From NCBI RefSeq assembly GCF_900142235.1, contig NZ_FRAE01000017.1:1-48268 (forward strand): a stretch of 48,268 nucleotides of DNA. The letters run 5' to 3'. Within the stretch, counting starts at the first letter, position 1. Each line of letters starts with the position of its first letter. Under the pieces are notes generated by a model. It was given only the letters and a program-made list of their open reading frames with translations, had not been told where the DNA came from and did not search any database. This stretch comes from Tepidibacter formicigenes DSM 15518. GTDB taxonomy: Bacteria > Bacillota > Clostridia > Peptostreptococcales > Peptostreptococcaceae. The position numbers and the translations under genes are program-made. Below, in pieces: positions 37,435 to 46,799 of this stretch.

Positions 37435-39495
37435 ATGAAGGTGAATAGATTATTTTCTTTATTTTTAGTTATAGGAATAATTTTTTCTAGTATTTTTGTA
37501 TTTCATAGGGGGAATATAGAAAATGGATATAAAAACGTTGAAATAACTTTAGATTATGACCAGCTTTTAAAAATGAAAGAGGAAAGTGACAAAAATTTAG
37601 AGTATTTTCTTAAAGAATTTAAAAGTATGGGGGTAAATTCAGTATCAGTAAATGAAGCAACATTAAATTCATTAAAGGATAGAAAAGAATTTAATATAAA
37701 AACTAGTCTTGAAGGTTATAATCTAGTAGTAAGTTCAAATGAAAATATATTTGACTTTATAGTTGATGGTTTTACTAAAAAACTTGGACAAGATAAAGTA
37801 CATATTATAGATGATAATACTTTAAAAATAGATGGAACCAGAAAAGACTATATATATGATACTACTAAATTATATGATATGAATGGTAAGTATGTAGGAA
37901 AAGACAAAATATCAGAAGGTTCTAAGCTTGAATATTTAGGAATTGGATTTTTAAAAGATGACTTAGATATAATAAGAAAATCAGGTCTTAATGTAATAGC
38001 AAGACCTATTTACTTATCTCAATATGAAGATGAAAAAAGCATAAAAAACTATTTTGACTTTTTAGATAAAGAAAATATAAAACCGAATTTTATTATATTT
38101 TCAGGTGGAGAAGTTTTAGGATATGATAAGGATTTAAATTATCTAAAAGATGAGCTTAAAAATAGAAATATAGTTATTGGAATGATAGAAACTAGTGTTC
38201 AAAGAGAACATATAGATCAAAAAGGACTTAAGGCTTTAGTTGAAGATAGTGGCTATTATGCAACAAGAGTATTTAATATTTGGAATTGGATTCAAATAAG
38301 ATACGATTATGAGATACCTCTTCACAAACATGGTGAGGAAATAATAAATTCTATGTATAGAGCAGTAACAGAAAGAAATGTAAGAATAATATATTTTAAA
38401 CCTTTTATAGATAAACAGGGAAAATATGTTACAGATATGGATATATATAAGCAAAGATTTAGTGAATTTGAAAAAAGAATAGAAAAGGGACATAATTTAA
38501 AATTAGGAAAAGTAAATCCAATGAAGGAAGTTCATACAAATAAATTTATGAATATTTCTATTGTTATAGGGGTTATAGCATCTTTATTTATATTAATTGA
38601 TAATATATTTAATATAAATGATAAAGTAATGAAAATACTATTTTTATTAGGAATAATTGGAACTTCGTTGGTTTATATTCTAGGCATAAAAGTTGATTTA
38701 CTTGATAAAGCTTTTGCTCTTTTAGGATCAATAACTATGCCATCTCTTTCTATGGTATTTATATTATATGTAGTCAAGGAAATATTAAAATTAAAAACTG
38801 ATTTAAAAGTTTCTAATATAATATTTAAAGGTATTTTAACTTTAGTATTTGCATGTATTATATCATTTATAGGAGTGTTGTTTGAAACATCATTACTATT
38901 TGATAGTAAATTCTTACTTGAAATGGATATATTTAGAGGAGTTAAAATGTCTCAAATAATGCCTATATTATTTACAGTTTTAATATATATATCCATATTT
39001 GGGTATAAAAGAAGTGAAGATAAAAAGGGAATTTACATAGACGATATAGTAAAACTATTTAAAGAAGATATAAAAGTTGGACATGTTATAGTTTTAGGAA
39101 TATTTGTAGTTGGTGGAATAATATTTATAGCAAGAACTGGACATGAGACAAATATTAAGCCTTCTACTATGGAGCTTTTATTTAGAAATATGTTAGAAAT
39201 GATACTTACTGCTAGACCTAGAAATAAGGCCTTTTTAATGGCTCATCCAGCTCTTATTTTAATGGTTTATTTAGCTTTTAAAGATCAAAAGTGGATGGTA
39301 TTTCCTTTATCTTTAGCTGTTGTAATAGGACAAAGTAATATGGTAAATACTTTTTCACATTTAAGAGCTCCTCTTTATTTATCTTATGCTAGAACAAATT
39401 ATGAGATAATATTTGGAGTGGTTTTAGGAGGTATAGCTATTACTATAATTGACTTTATATGGCGAAAACTTGAAGGGAGAAAAAGAAATGCCTAA
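37435..39495 (+). CDS. DUF5693 family polytopic membrane protein
   Basis: A 686-residue protein. One N-terminal helix (about 5-24), an extracytoplasmic domain about 30-365 resembling a barrel-like fold (LEYLGIGFLKDDLDIIRKSG, NFIIFSGGEVLGY), then about nine helices between residues 375 and 680. This layout and its position directly before csaB match the DUF5693 family of Clostridia, whose function is unproven. A role as part of the wall-polymer machinery is inferred. The ATG at 37435 follows AAGGAGTGA; an in-frame GTG at 37426 is inside that site. Its stop overlaps the csaB start by eight bases. Confidence 0.8.
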   Translation: MKVNRLFSLFLVIGIIFSSIFVFHRGNIENGYKNVEITLDYDQLLKMKEESDKNLEYFLKEFKSMGVNSVSVNEATLNSLKDRKEFNIKTSLEGYNLVVSSNENIFDFIVDGFTKKLGQDKVHIIDDNTLKIDGTRKDYIYDTTKLYDMNGKYVGKDKISEGSKLEYLGIGFLKDDLDIIRKSGLNVIARPIYLSQYEDEKSIKNYFDFLDKENIKPNFIIFSGGEVLGYDKDLNYLKDELKNRNIVIGMIETSVQREHIDQKGLKALVEDSGYYATRVFNIWNWIQIRYDYEIPLHKHGEEIINSMYRAVTERNVRIIYFKPFIDKQGKYVTDMDIYKQRFSEFEKRIEKGHNLKLGKVNPMKEVHTNKFMNISIVIGVIASLFILIDNIFNINDKVMKILFLLGIIGTSLVYILGIKVDLLDKAFALLGSITMPSLSMVFILYVVKEILKLKTDLKVSNIIFKGILTLVFACIISFIGVLFETSLLFDSKFLLEMDIFRGVKMSQIMPILFTVLIYISIFGYKRSEDKKGIYIDDIVKLFKEDIKVGHVIVLGIFVVGGIIFIARTGHETNIKPSTMELLFRNMLEMILTARPRNKAFLMAHPALILMVYLAFKDQKWMVFPLSLAVVIGQSNMVNTFSHLRAPLYLSYARTNYEIIFGVVLGGIAITIIDFIWRKLEGRKRNA

Positions 39496-40588
39496 AGTGC
39501 TTATATCAGGATACTATGGATTTAATAACATAGGAGATGAAGCAATACTTAAAGGAGTAATAGATGGAATAAAAAGTTTAAGTCAGGATACTGAGATAGT
39601 TGTTTTATCTCAGTATCCTGATTTCACAGAAAAAAAACATAATGTAAGGTCTATAAAGAGGATGAATGTTTTTAGTATAATAAAAGAGCTTAAAGATTGT
39701 GATTTACTAGTAAGTGGAGGAGGTTCACTTCTTCAAGATGTTACCTCTAAAAGGTCTATAATGTATTATTTAGGAGTTATATACCTAGCTAAGCTTTTTA
39801 ATAAAAAAGTTATGGTTTATTCTCAAGGAATAGGACCTGTTAATAAAAGCTTTAATAGAAATTTACTAAAAAGAGTTTTAAATAAAGTGGATTTTATAAA
39901 TGTTAGAGATGAAAAATCTAAAAAAGAACTTATTGATATGGGAGTTAATAAGGATATACTTGTAACTATTGATACAGTGTTTGGAATTAAAGAGCCAAAA
40001 GTTGATATAGGAAAACAAATTCTTAAGGAGTTAGATATAGATATTGACAGGAAAATAGTAGGTATATCTATAAGGCCATGGCAGAATAATAAAGAAATAA
40101 TAGATGAGATAAGAAAAGTATGTGAAATTTTAGTAAAAGAATATGACTATCAAGTATTATTTATTCCTTGTCATTTTTATTCTGATTTAAAGATAATGAA
40201 AGAAGTTTTAAAGAATATAGATGAAAATTTAAAACATAATGTATATGTTTTAGAGAAATATTTATATGTTGATGAATATTTATCTTTAATTGGAAATTTA
40301 GAGTTTTTAATAGGTATGAGACTTCATGCTCTTATTTTTTCTGTTTTAATGAAAGTGCCAGTTATAGGTCTTTCTTATGACCCTAAAATAGATAATTTTT
40401 TAAATATATTAGGAAAAAATAAAATTTTGCCTATTTTAAATATAAATTTTAATGATATAATAAATGAGGTAAAATATTTAGTTAAAAATATCGACAAAGA
40501 AATACAAATAGTAAATGAAAAAAGAAAAGAATTTTCTAGTATTGCTAATATTCATAATAAAGTATTAATAGATATTTTGAAAAACTAG
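39488..40588 (+). CDS. csaB: Polysaccharide pyruvyl transferase CsaB
   Basis: A 366-residue enzyme adding ketal-linked pyruvate to wall glycan, usually on ManNAc, using phosphoenolpyruvate. GYYGFNNIGDEAILKG at the N-terminus, SGGGSLLQDVT near residue 78, YSQGIGPV near 113, and GMRLHALIFSVL near 278 are family hallmarks. Pyruvylated polymer is the ligand for SLH-domain surface proteins. The ATG at 39488 has AGGGAG upstream and overlaps the DUF5693 gene. TagA follows ten bases later. Confidence 0.93.
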   Translation: MPKVLISGYYGFNNIGDEAILKGVIDGIKSLSQDTEIVVLSQYPDFTEKKHNVRSIKRMNVFSIIKELKDCDLLVSGGGSLLQDVTSKRSIMYYLGVIYLAKLFNKKVMVYSQGIGPVNKSFNRNLLKRVLNKVDFINVRDEKSKKELIDMGVNKDILVTIDTVFGIKEPKVDIGKQILKELDIDIDRKIVGISIRPWQNNKEIIDEIRKVCEILVKEYDYQVLFIPCHFYSDLKIMKEVLKNIDENLKHNVYVLEKYLYVDEYLSLIGNLEFLIGMRLHALIFSVLMKVPVIGLSYDPKIDNFLNILGKNKILPILNINFNDIINEVKYLVKNIDKEIQIVNEKRKEFSSIANIHNKVLIDILKN

Positions 40589-40598
40589 GGGTGATATA

Positions 40599-41348
40599 TT
40601 GGAAAAAATTAATGTTTTAGGAGTTCCTATACATAAAATAAATATGAGTGAAGCTTTACATAAATCTATAGAGTTTTTAAAAAGTAATGAAAAAAGGGTA
40701 ATATTCACTCCAAATAGTGAAATTATAATGATGGCTAAAGATGATAAAAATCTTTTAAATGCTATTAAAGAAGCTGATTTAATTATTCCAGATGGAATAG
40801 GGTTAGTACTTGCTTCTAAGATTTTAAAAAAGCCTCTTGAAGAAAGAGTTACTGGAATAGATCTTATGGAAAATATTCTAGATTACTGTAATAAATCTAA
40901 AAAGTCTATATTTATATTAGGTGGAAAACCTGGAGTTGCTGATAAGGCTTTAAAAAATATAAGTAAAAAATATCCAAACATAAAAGCTTTAGGAAGCTAT
41001 CATGGATATTTTAAAGGGCATCATATAGGTCAAGAAGGACACGATGAAGAAAAAAGTGTAATTAATCTTATTAATAATTTAAAGCCTGATGTATTGTTTG
41101 TTGCATTTGGTGCTCCAAAGCAGGAGCTTTGGATTCAAAGATATAAGAATGAAATAAATTCAAATATTTTTATGGGTGTAGGTGGAAGTGTTGATGTATA
41201 TGCAGGTGAAGTAAAGAGAGCTCCTGTAGTTTATCAAAAGCTAGGACTTGAGTGGTTATATAGACTTATAAAAGAGCCATGGAGATATAAAAGAATGATG
41301 GCACTTCCTAAGTTTGTTATAGAAGTTTTAAAAAGTGTAAAGAAGTGA
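40599..41348 (+). CDS. tagA: WecG/TagA/CpsF family glycosyltransferase (ManNAc transferase)
   Basis: A 249-residue GT26 enzyme, likely transferring ManNAc from UDP-ManNAc to GlcNAc-PP-undecaprenol. FTPNSEIIMMAKDD, IPDGIGLVLASKILKKPL, ERVTGIDLM, FGAPKQELWIQ and GVGGSVDVYAGEVKRAP are all in place. The start is TTG at 40599 after GGGGTGAT. With TagO and MnaA (20620-22802) it completes the ManNAc-GlcNAc-lipid linkage unit, and CsaB beside it can pyruvylate the product. Confidence 0.92.
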   Translation: MEKINVLGVPIHKINMSEALHKSIEFLKSNEKRVIFTPNSEIIMMAKDDKNLLNAIKEADLIIPDGIGLVLASKILKKPLEERVTGIDLMENILDYCNKSKKSIFILGGKPGVADKALKNISKKYPNIKALGSYHGYFKGHHIGQEGHDEEKSVINLINNLKPDVLFVAFGAPKQELWIQRYKNEINSNIFMGVGGSVDVYAGEVKRAPVVYQKLGLEWLYRLIKEPWRYKRMMALPKFVIEVLKSVKK

Positions 41349-41364
41349 TAAGGGGATAATAAAG

Positions 41365-42231
41365 ATGAGAAAAAAACATTGGTATAATTATCTGCTAGAG
41401 TATATTATGATAACAATAGGATGTGCTCTTATGGCGGTATCTATAGATTTGTTTTTAGCGCCTCATACAATAGCGCCAGGAGGGGTTTCTGGACTTGCTG
41501 TAGTTATAAAAAAATTAACAGGTATATCAGTATCTGTTACAATACTTGCTATAAATATACCATTATTTATAGCTGGTGTTGTAATTCTTGGAAAAGCATT
41601 TGGAGCTAAAACAGCTTATGCTGTAGGAGTATTATCTTTTTTTATAGGAATTTTTAACAAATTATTTAATCATTTTATTCCAACAAATGATTTACTTTTA
41701 TCAGCTATTTATGGTGGAGTTTTACTAGGTGTAGGTATAGGGTTTGTATTTAGGACAGGAGGTACAACAGGAGGTACTGATTTAGTTGGTGCAATACTTA
41801 ATAAGTACTTTCCAACACTTAGCATACCAAAGCTTATGATGTTTCTTGATCTTACAATTGCAACATCTGCTGGTATTATAAATAGAAATGTAGAAATAAC
41901 TTTATATTCTTTAATTGCTTTGTACATAATAGTAAAAGTAGCAGATTTTATAATTGAAGGAATGGGATATTCAAAAGCATTCTTTATTATTTCAAATAAA
42001 TCTAATAAAATAAGTAGTGAAATAATACAAAATCTAGGAAGAGGAGTTACTGCCCTAAAAGGAAAAGGGATGTATACTGGTAAAGATAAAGAAGTTTTAT
42101 TTATAGTTATAGATAGATCACAAGAAGTAAAACTTAAAAATATAGTTGAAGATGTAGATGAAAATGCATTTATTATGGTTGCAAATGTTCATGAAGTTTT
42201 AGGAGAAGGGTTTAAACCCATTAAATCGTAA
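41365..42231 (+). CDS. YitT family membrane protein
   Basis: A 288-residue protein: about five or six helices in residues 10-190 (DUF161-like; LFLAPHTIAPGGVSGLAVV and TGGTTGGTDLVGAILNKYF are typical) and a C-terminal soluble DUF2179 domain about 200-288 (GYSKAFFIISNKSNKISSEI, GVTALKGKGMYTGKDKEVLF). The substrate of YitT proteins is not established. The gene is 16 bases after tagA and probably in the same operon. Confidence 0.9.
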   Translation: MRKKHWYNYLLEYIMITIGCALMAVSIDLFLAPHTIAPGGVSGLAVVIKKLTGISVSVTILAINIPLFIAGVVILGKAFGAKTAYAVGVLSFFIGIFNKLFNHFIPTNDLLLSAIYGGVLLGVGIGFVFRTGGTTGGTDLVGAILNKYFPTLSIPKLMMFLDLTIATSAGIINRNVEITLYSLIALYIIVKVADFIIEGMGYSKAFFIISNKSNKISSEIIQNLGRGVTALKGKGMYTGKDKEVLFIVIDRSQEVKLKNIVEDVDENAFIMVANVHEVLGEGFKPIKS

Positions 42232-42239
42232 ATTACTTT

Positions 42240-42257
42240 GTTGAATTTGAATTCAAC
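42240..42257. promoter_or_regulatory. Perfect palindrome upstream of the transketolase genes
   Basis: GTTGAATT at 42240-42247 and AATTCAAC at 42250-42257 are exact inverted copies with TG between. No T run follows, so an operator is more likely than a terminator. The ribosome site starts 15 bases later. Confidence 0.4.
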
Positions 42258-42286
42258 GAGTTAAAATATAAGAAGGAGGGTAACAA

Positions 42287-43108
42287 ATGAGAGATCATAA
42301 TGAATTAAAAAAAATTGCTAACAGCATGAGAAAAAATATAGTTCAAATGATTCATGATTCAAAATCTGGACATCCAGGAGGATCTTTATCTGCTGTTGAA
42401 ATACTTACAGCGCTATATTTTGATGAAATGAATGTAGATCCTCAAAATCCTAAGAAAGAAGATAGAGATAGATTTGTTCTATCAAAAGGACATGCAGCTC
42501 CTGTTCTTTATGCAGCACTAGCTGAAAAAGGATACTTCTCAAAAGAAGAGTTATTTAAATTAAGAAAAACAGGTGCTATGCTTCAAGGACATCCTGATAT
42601 GAAAGGAACTCCTGGAGTTGAAATGTCAACAGGATCTCTAGGACAAGGATTCTCTGCAGCTTGTGGAATGGCAATGGCATCTAAAATGGACAATGCGCCA
42701 TGGAGAGTATATGCACTACTTGGAGATGGAGAAGTTCAAGAAGGATTAATTTGGGAAGCTGCAATGAGTGCTGCTCATTATAAGCTTGATAATTTAGTAG
42801 CATTTTTAGATTATAATGGACTTCAAATAGATGGAAAAAATGAAGATGTAATGAATATAAATCCTATAGTTGATAAATTTAAAGCTTTTGGATGGAATGT
42901 AATAGAAATAGATGGACATGACTTTGATCAAATATTTGCAGCTCTTGATTCTGCAAAAGAAACTGTAGGACAACCTACAATGGTAATAGCTAAAACTGTT
43001 AAAGGTAAAGGGGTATCTTTCATGGAAAATGAAGCTGGATGGCATGGAACAGCTCCTAGTGATGAAGATTTAGCTAATGCTTTAAAAGAATTAGGAGGTG
43101 AAATGTAA
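42287..43108 (+). CDS. Transketolase, N-terminal subunit
   Basis: A 273-residue thiamine-diphosphate-binding half of a split transketolase. [47 protein letters not shown], and [16 protein letters not shown] followed by DYNGLQIDG hold the diphosphate/Mg2+ ligands. The stop shares one base with the start of the C-terminal half (TAATG), ensuring coupled synthesis. ATG after GAAGGAGGG. Moves two-carbon units in the pentose phosphate pathway. Confidence 0.95.
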   Translation: MRDHNELKKIANSMRKNIVQMIHDSKSGHPGGSLSAVEILTALYFDEMNVDPQNPKKEDRDRFVLSKGHAAPVLYAALAEKGYFSKEELFKLRKTGAMLQGHPDMKGTPGVEMSTGSLGQGFSAACGMAMASKMDNAPWRVYALLGDGEVQEGLIWEAAMSAAHYKLDNLVAFLDYNGLQIDGKNEDVMNINPIVDKFKAFGWNVIEIDGHDFDQIFAALDSAKETVGQPTMVIAKTVKGKGVSFMENEAGWHGTAPSDEDLANALKELGGEM

Positions 43109-44043
43109 TGAAAAAAATAGCAACAAGAGAAGCATATGGTAACGCCCTTGTAAAACTTGGAAAAGAAAATGAAAATGTAGTAGTGCTTGATGCAGACCTT
43201 TCAAAATCTACTAAAACAGCAGGATTTAAAAAAGAATTCCCAAATAGATTCTTTAATATGGGTATAGCAGAGCAAAACTTAATTGGAGCTGCTGCTGGAC
43301 TTTCTACTGCAGGGAAAATACCTTTTGCAAGTACATTTGCAATGTTTGCAGCAGGAAGAGCATTTGAAATAATAAGAAATTCTGTATGTTATCCAAAATT
43401 AAATGTAAAAATATGTGCAACTCATGCAGGAATTACTGTTGGAGAAGATGGAGCATCTCATCAATCTGTAGAAGATGTAGCAGCTATGAGATCTATTCCT
43501 AATATGACAGTAATAGTTCCAGCTGATGGAGTTGAAGCTGAAAAAGTAATATTTAAAGTAGCTGAGTATAATGGACCTGTATATGTAAGACTTGGAAGAT
43601 CAGCAGTTCCTACTATATTTGATGAAAGCTATGAATTTGAAATAGGAAAAGGAATAGAAATAAAAGAAGGAAATGATGCTACTGTAATTGCTTGTGGAAT
43701 TATGGTAAATGAAGCAATAAAAGCTTATGAAATATTAAAAGAAGAAGGTATATCTTTAAGAGTTATAAATATGCCTACAATTAAGCCTATAGATACTGAT
43801 ATAATTGTAAAAGCTGCTAAAGAAACTGGTGCTATAATTACAGCAGAAGAGCACAATGTAATAGGTGGACTTGGATCTGCTGTTTCTGAAGTATTAGCAG
43901 AAAACTACCCAGTACCAGTAAAAAGAGTAGGTGTAAAAGATACATTTGGAGAATCAGGAACACCAAACGAACTTTTAGAAAAATACGGATTAACAGCAGA
44001 TGAGATAGTAAAAGCTGTTAAAGAAGTAATAAATAAAAAATAA
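43108..44043 (+). CDS. Transketolase, C-terminal subunit
   Basis: A 311-residue pyrimidine-binding half. ATREAYGNALVKLG at the start, VVLDADLSKST, NMGIAEQNLIGAAAGL with the catalytic glutamate near residue 56, and THAGITVGEDGASHQSVED near 110; the C-terminal domain from about 185 completes the fold. The ATG is translated from AGGAGGTG inside the N-terminal gene. Split transketolases are common in Clostridia, so this is not a frameshift. Confidence 0.95.
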   Translation: MKKIATREAYGNALVKLGKENENVVVLDADLSKSTKTAGFKKEFPNRFFNMGIAEQNLIGAAAGLSTAGKIPFASTFAMFAAGRAFEIIRNSVCYPKLNVKICATHAGITVGEDGASHQSVEDVAAMRSIPNMTVIVPADGVEAEKVIFKVAEYNGPVYVRLGRSAVPTIFDESYEFEIGKGIEIKEGNDATVIACGIMVNEAIKAYEILKEEGISLRVINMPTIKPIDTDIIVKAAKETGAIITAEEHNVIGGLGSAVSEVLAENYPVPVKRVGVKDTFGESGTPNELLEKYGLTADEIVKAVKEVINKK

Positions 44044-44098
44044 ATTAATATAAACAATTTGAAAAAATATAACATTAAATTGATTATGACAAAAAAGG

Positions 44099-44127
44099 TT
44101 TACATGTATAATAATATATGGTAATAT
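44099..44127 (+). promoter_or_regulatory. Promoter of the peptide transporter leader
   Basis: TTTACA at 44099-44104 and TAATAT at 44122-44127, spacing 17. The leader to the start codon is about 130 bases. Confidence 0.6.
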
Positions 44128-44157
44128 TTAGTTGAGAAAAAAATAACAAGATATTAA

Positions 44158-44234
44158 CCATGAAGGTTTATATCTTATTGAGTATTAGCCATGAAGGCAT
44201 ATCCAGTATAGGATTTTGTTTTCATGGCTTTTTA
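44158..44234 (+). promoter_or_regulatory. Attenuator-like leader with tandem CCATGAAGG before oppA
   Basis: CCATGAAGG occurs at 44158 and again at 44189, 31 bases apart. The second copy is the 5' arm of a terminator: GCCATGAA at 44188-44195 pairs with TTCATGGC at 44221-44228, followed by TTTTTAT. The first copy could pair with the same 3' arm, so two folds compete. A related 13-base segment occurs in the orphan leader at 47781. No known riboswitch class is recognised. Confidence 0.55.
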
Positions 44235-44264
44235 TATTATATTAAGGGGAAGGGAGAAATACTT

Positions 44265-45830
44265 ATGAAAAAAAGATTTTTAGCTTTAGTTCTTTCGATT
44301 GTAATGATTCTTGGATTAACTGTAGGGTGCAGCAGCACTAATGATAAAGCTGAAGAAAAAGAAGAAACTAAAGAAAAAACATTAACTTACGGAAGCTCAG
44401 CGGATTATACAAGGATAAATCCAGCTCTTGATGAACATGCAGAGATACACAAATTAATATTTACAGGTCTTACTAAGCATAATGAAAAAAGTGAAGTAGT
44501 GCCAGACTTAGCTGAAAGTTGGAATTATAATGAAAGTAGTAATACATATACTTTTAAACTAAAAAAAGGCGTAAAATGGCATGATGGAAAAGAATTTACA
44601 GCAGAAGATGTAAAATTTACTATAGAAGCTATAAAAAATCCTAAAAATAGATCAGAAATTGCTACAAACTATGAAGAAATAAAAGATGTAGAAGTAGTAG
44701 ACAACTACACTGTAAAACTTCATTTAACTGAACCATGTGTACCTATACTTGATTACTTAAGTGTTGGAATGCTTCCAAAGCATTTATTAGAAGGAAAAGA
44801 TTTAAATAATAATTCTTTTAATCAAAATCCAATAGGAACAGGACCTTATAAATTAGATAAATGGGAAATGGGACAATATATTTCACTTAAAGCAAATGAA
44901 GATTATTATAATGGAAAACCAAAAATAGATAATGTAGTATTTAAAATATTATTAGATGAAAAAGTAAGAGCTATGCAGTTAAAATCTGGAGAAATAGATT
45001 TAGCTCAACTTGAGCCAAAAGATGTAGAAGCATTTGATGATGTAGAGGGAATAAAATTATATAAAGAAAAAACAGCAGATTATAGAGGGATAATGTATAA
45101 TTTTAGAAATGATTTATTCAAAGATAAAGCTCTTATAAAAGCTTTAAGTTATGGAGTTAATAGACAAGAAATAGTTGATAGTGTACTTGATGGAATGGGT
45201 AAAATTGCTTATGGACCGTTACAAATGGGAACTTATAATAATGAAAACGTTGAAAAATATAAATTTAATCCAGAAAAAGCAAAAGAAATATTAATTGAGG
45301 ATGGTTGGAAGCTAGGGTCAGATAATATATTTGAAAAAAATGGTAAAAAATTATCTTTCAAATTAACATGCTTTGAAGGAGATCCAGTAAGAATTAATAT
45401 GGCTAATGTAGTAAGTCAGCAGCTTAAGCAAATAGGAGTAGATGCTAAAGTAGATATACAAGCTGAAATTGATTGGTCGAATTTAGAAGCATTTTTAATA
45501 GGATGGGGAAGTCCATTTGATCCAGATGATCATACATATAAAGTATTCCACAGTTCTCAAATAGAAACTGGAATGAACTTAAATGCATATTCAAATCCAA
45601 AAGTAGATGAACTTTTATACAAAGCAAGAACTACACTTAAATCTGAAGATAGGAAATCCTATTATATGGAGTTCCAAAAAGAGCTTGCACTTGACCCTAC
45701 ATTTACATTCTTAGCATATATAGATGCTGTATATGGAGCTAAAGAAAATATAGTAGGAATTAAAGATACTGTACTTGGACACCATGGCGTAGGATTTTTA
45801 TGGAATATAGAAGAATGGGATATTAAGTAA
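44265..45830 (+). CDS. Peptide/nickel-type ABC transporter substrate-binding lipoprotein
   Basis: A 521-residue extracellular solute-binding protein, family 5 (OppA/DppA type). The lipoprotein signal ends GLTVGC at Cys22. FTGLTKHNEKSEVVPDLAES, WHDGKEFTAEDVKFTIEAI and NPIGTGPYKL are diagnostic of the family. The ATG at 44265 follows AAGGGGAAGGGAG; an in-frame ATG at 44160 lies within the leader hairpin region and would give a non-signal extension, so it is rejected. The permease gene overlaps its stop. The exact ligand (oligopeptide, dipeptide or nickel chelate) is not decidable. Confidence 0.92.
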   Translation: MKKRFLALVLSIVMILGLTVGCSSTNDKAEEKEETKEKTLTYGSSADYTRINPALDEHAEIHKLIFTGLTKHNEKSEVVPDLAESWNYNESSNTYTFKLKKGVKWHDGKEFTAEDVKFTIEAIKNPKNRSEIATNYEEIKDVEVVDNYTVKLHLTEPCVPILDYLSVGMLPKHLLEGKDLNNNSFNQNPIGTGPYKLDKWEMGQYISLKANEDYYNGKPKIDNVVFKILLDEKVRAMQLKSGEIDLAQLEPKDVEAFDDVEGIKLYKEKTADYRGIMYNFRNDLFKDKALIKALSYGVNRQEIVDSVLDGMGKIAYGPLQMGTYNNENVEKYKFNPEKAKEILIEDGWKLGSDNIFEKNGKKLSFKLTCFEGDPVRINMANVVSQQLKQIGVDAKVDIQAEIDWSNLEAFLIGWGSPFDPDDHTYKVFHSSQIETGMNLNAYSNPKVDELLYKARTTLKSEDRKSYYMEFQKELALDPTFTFLAYIDAVYGAKENIVGIKDTVLGHHGVGFLWNIEEWDIK

Positions 45831-46798
45831 TGCTTAAATTTATTATAAAAAGAATTAAACAAACTGTAATAACAATATTTATACTATCCCTTGGAGCATT
45901 TATGGTTTCCCATTTAGCTCCAGGGGATCCTCTTGTTTCTGTATATGGAGATGCAGCTGAAAGGCTTTCTAATGAGGCCAGAATAAAAGCTGTTAAAGAT
46001 TTGCGTCTTGATAAACCATTAATATATCAATATGCTATTTGGATAAAAAATGCAGTAAAAGGAGATTTAGGATATTCATATAAATATAAAATGCCTGTTA
46101 AAGACGTGATACAAATTCATTTTCCAAATACATTTTATTTAATGGGACTTTCAATTTTTTTAACATTAATATTATCTATAAGCTTGGGGTTAATTAGTGC
46201 ATTAAATGAAGGAAAGCTGTTAGATAGAATTATAACTAGATTTAGCACTCTACTTTACTGTATACCTGGTTTTTGGATTAGTTTAATTTTAATATTAGTA
46301 TTTTGTACTAATTTGAAGATACTTCCATCTTCAGGAGTATACGATATAGGAAGAGAAAATGATATTTTAAACAGGATATATCATTTAATACTTCCTTTAA
46401 CAGTTATGATAATAGGACATTTAGGATATTATTCAAATTTTGTAAGAAATAAAATTCTAGAGGAATTAAAAGAAGACTATATAATACTTGCTAGAGCTAA
46501 AGGACTTTCTAAATTTGAAATAATATCAAAACACCCATTAAAAAAAATAATGCCCTCAATTATTATATTAATGTCACTATCACTTAGCCATTTGATTGCA
46601 GGAGGGTTTGTAGTAGAGTATATATTTTCATATCCTGGAGTTGGGAAACTAGTATTTGAATCTGCAAAATATCATGATTATCCACTTCTTATGGGTGGAG
46701 TAATTTTAACTGGAGTTATAGTAGTTCTTGGAAGTTTAATATCAGATATACTTAGTAGTTTAATAGATCCAAGGTTAAGAGAGGAAGGTATGGATTAA
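45830..46798 (+). CDS. Peptide ABC transporter permease (OppB/DppB type)
   Basis: A 322-residue membrane protein with six helices; N-terminal LKFIIKRIKQTVITIFILSL and the conserved HLAPGDPL segment are typical of OppB/DppB. The ATPase-coupling loop near residue 220 reads ARAKGLSKFEIISKHPLKK. Start ATG shares a base with the oppA stop. Pairs with the next permease. Confidence 0.95.
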   Translation: MLKFIIKRIKQTVITIFILSLGAFMVSHLAPGDPLVSVYGDAAERLSNEARIKAVKDLRLDKPLIYQYAIWIKNAVKGDLGYSYKYKMPVKDVIQIHFPNTFYLMGLSIFLTLILSISLGLISALNEGKLLDRIITRFSTLLYCIPGFWISLILILVFCTNLKILPSSGVYDIGRENDILNRIYHLILPLTVMIIGHLGYYSNFVRNKILEELKEDYIILARAKGLSKFEIISKHPLKKIMPSIIILMSLSLSHLIAGGFVVEYIFSYPGVGKLVFESAKYHDYPLLMGGVILTGVIVVLGSLISDILSSLIDPRLREEGMD

Positions 46799-46799
46799 A

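Noticed and set aside
42287-44043. Transketolase as one gene broken by a frameshift
   Set aside because: The two halves are complete domains, the second has its own ribosome site and TAATG coupling, and split transketolase is normal in Clostridia.
44160-44264. Upstream in-frame ATG that would extend the peptide-binding lipoprotein by 35 residues
   Set aside because: It lies in the leader among the CCATGAAGG repeats and terminator, lacks a ribosome site, and would bury the lipoprotein signal; ATG at 44265 has a strong site.
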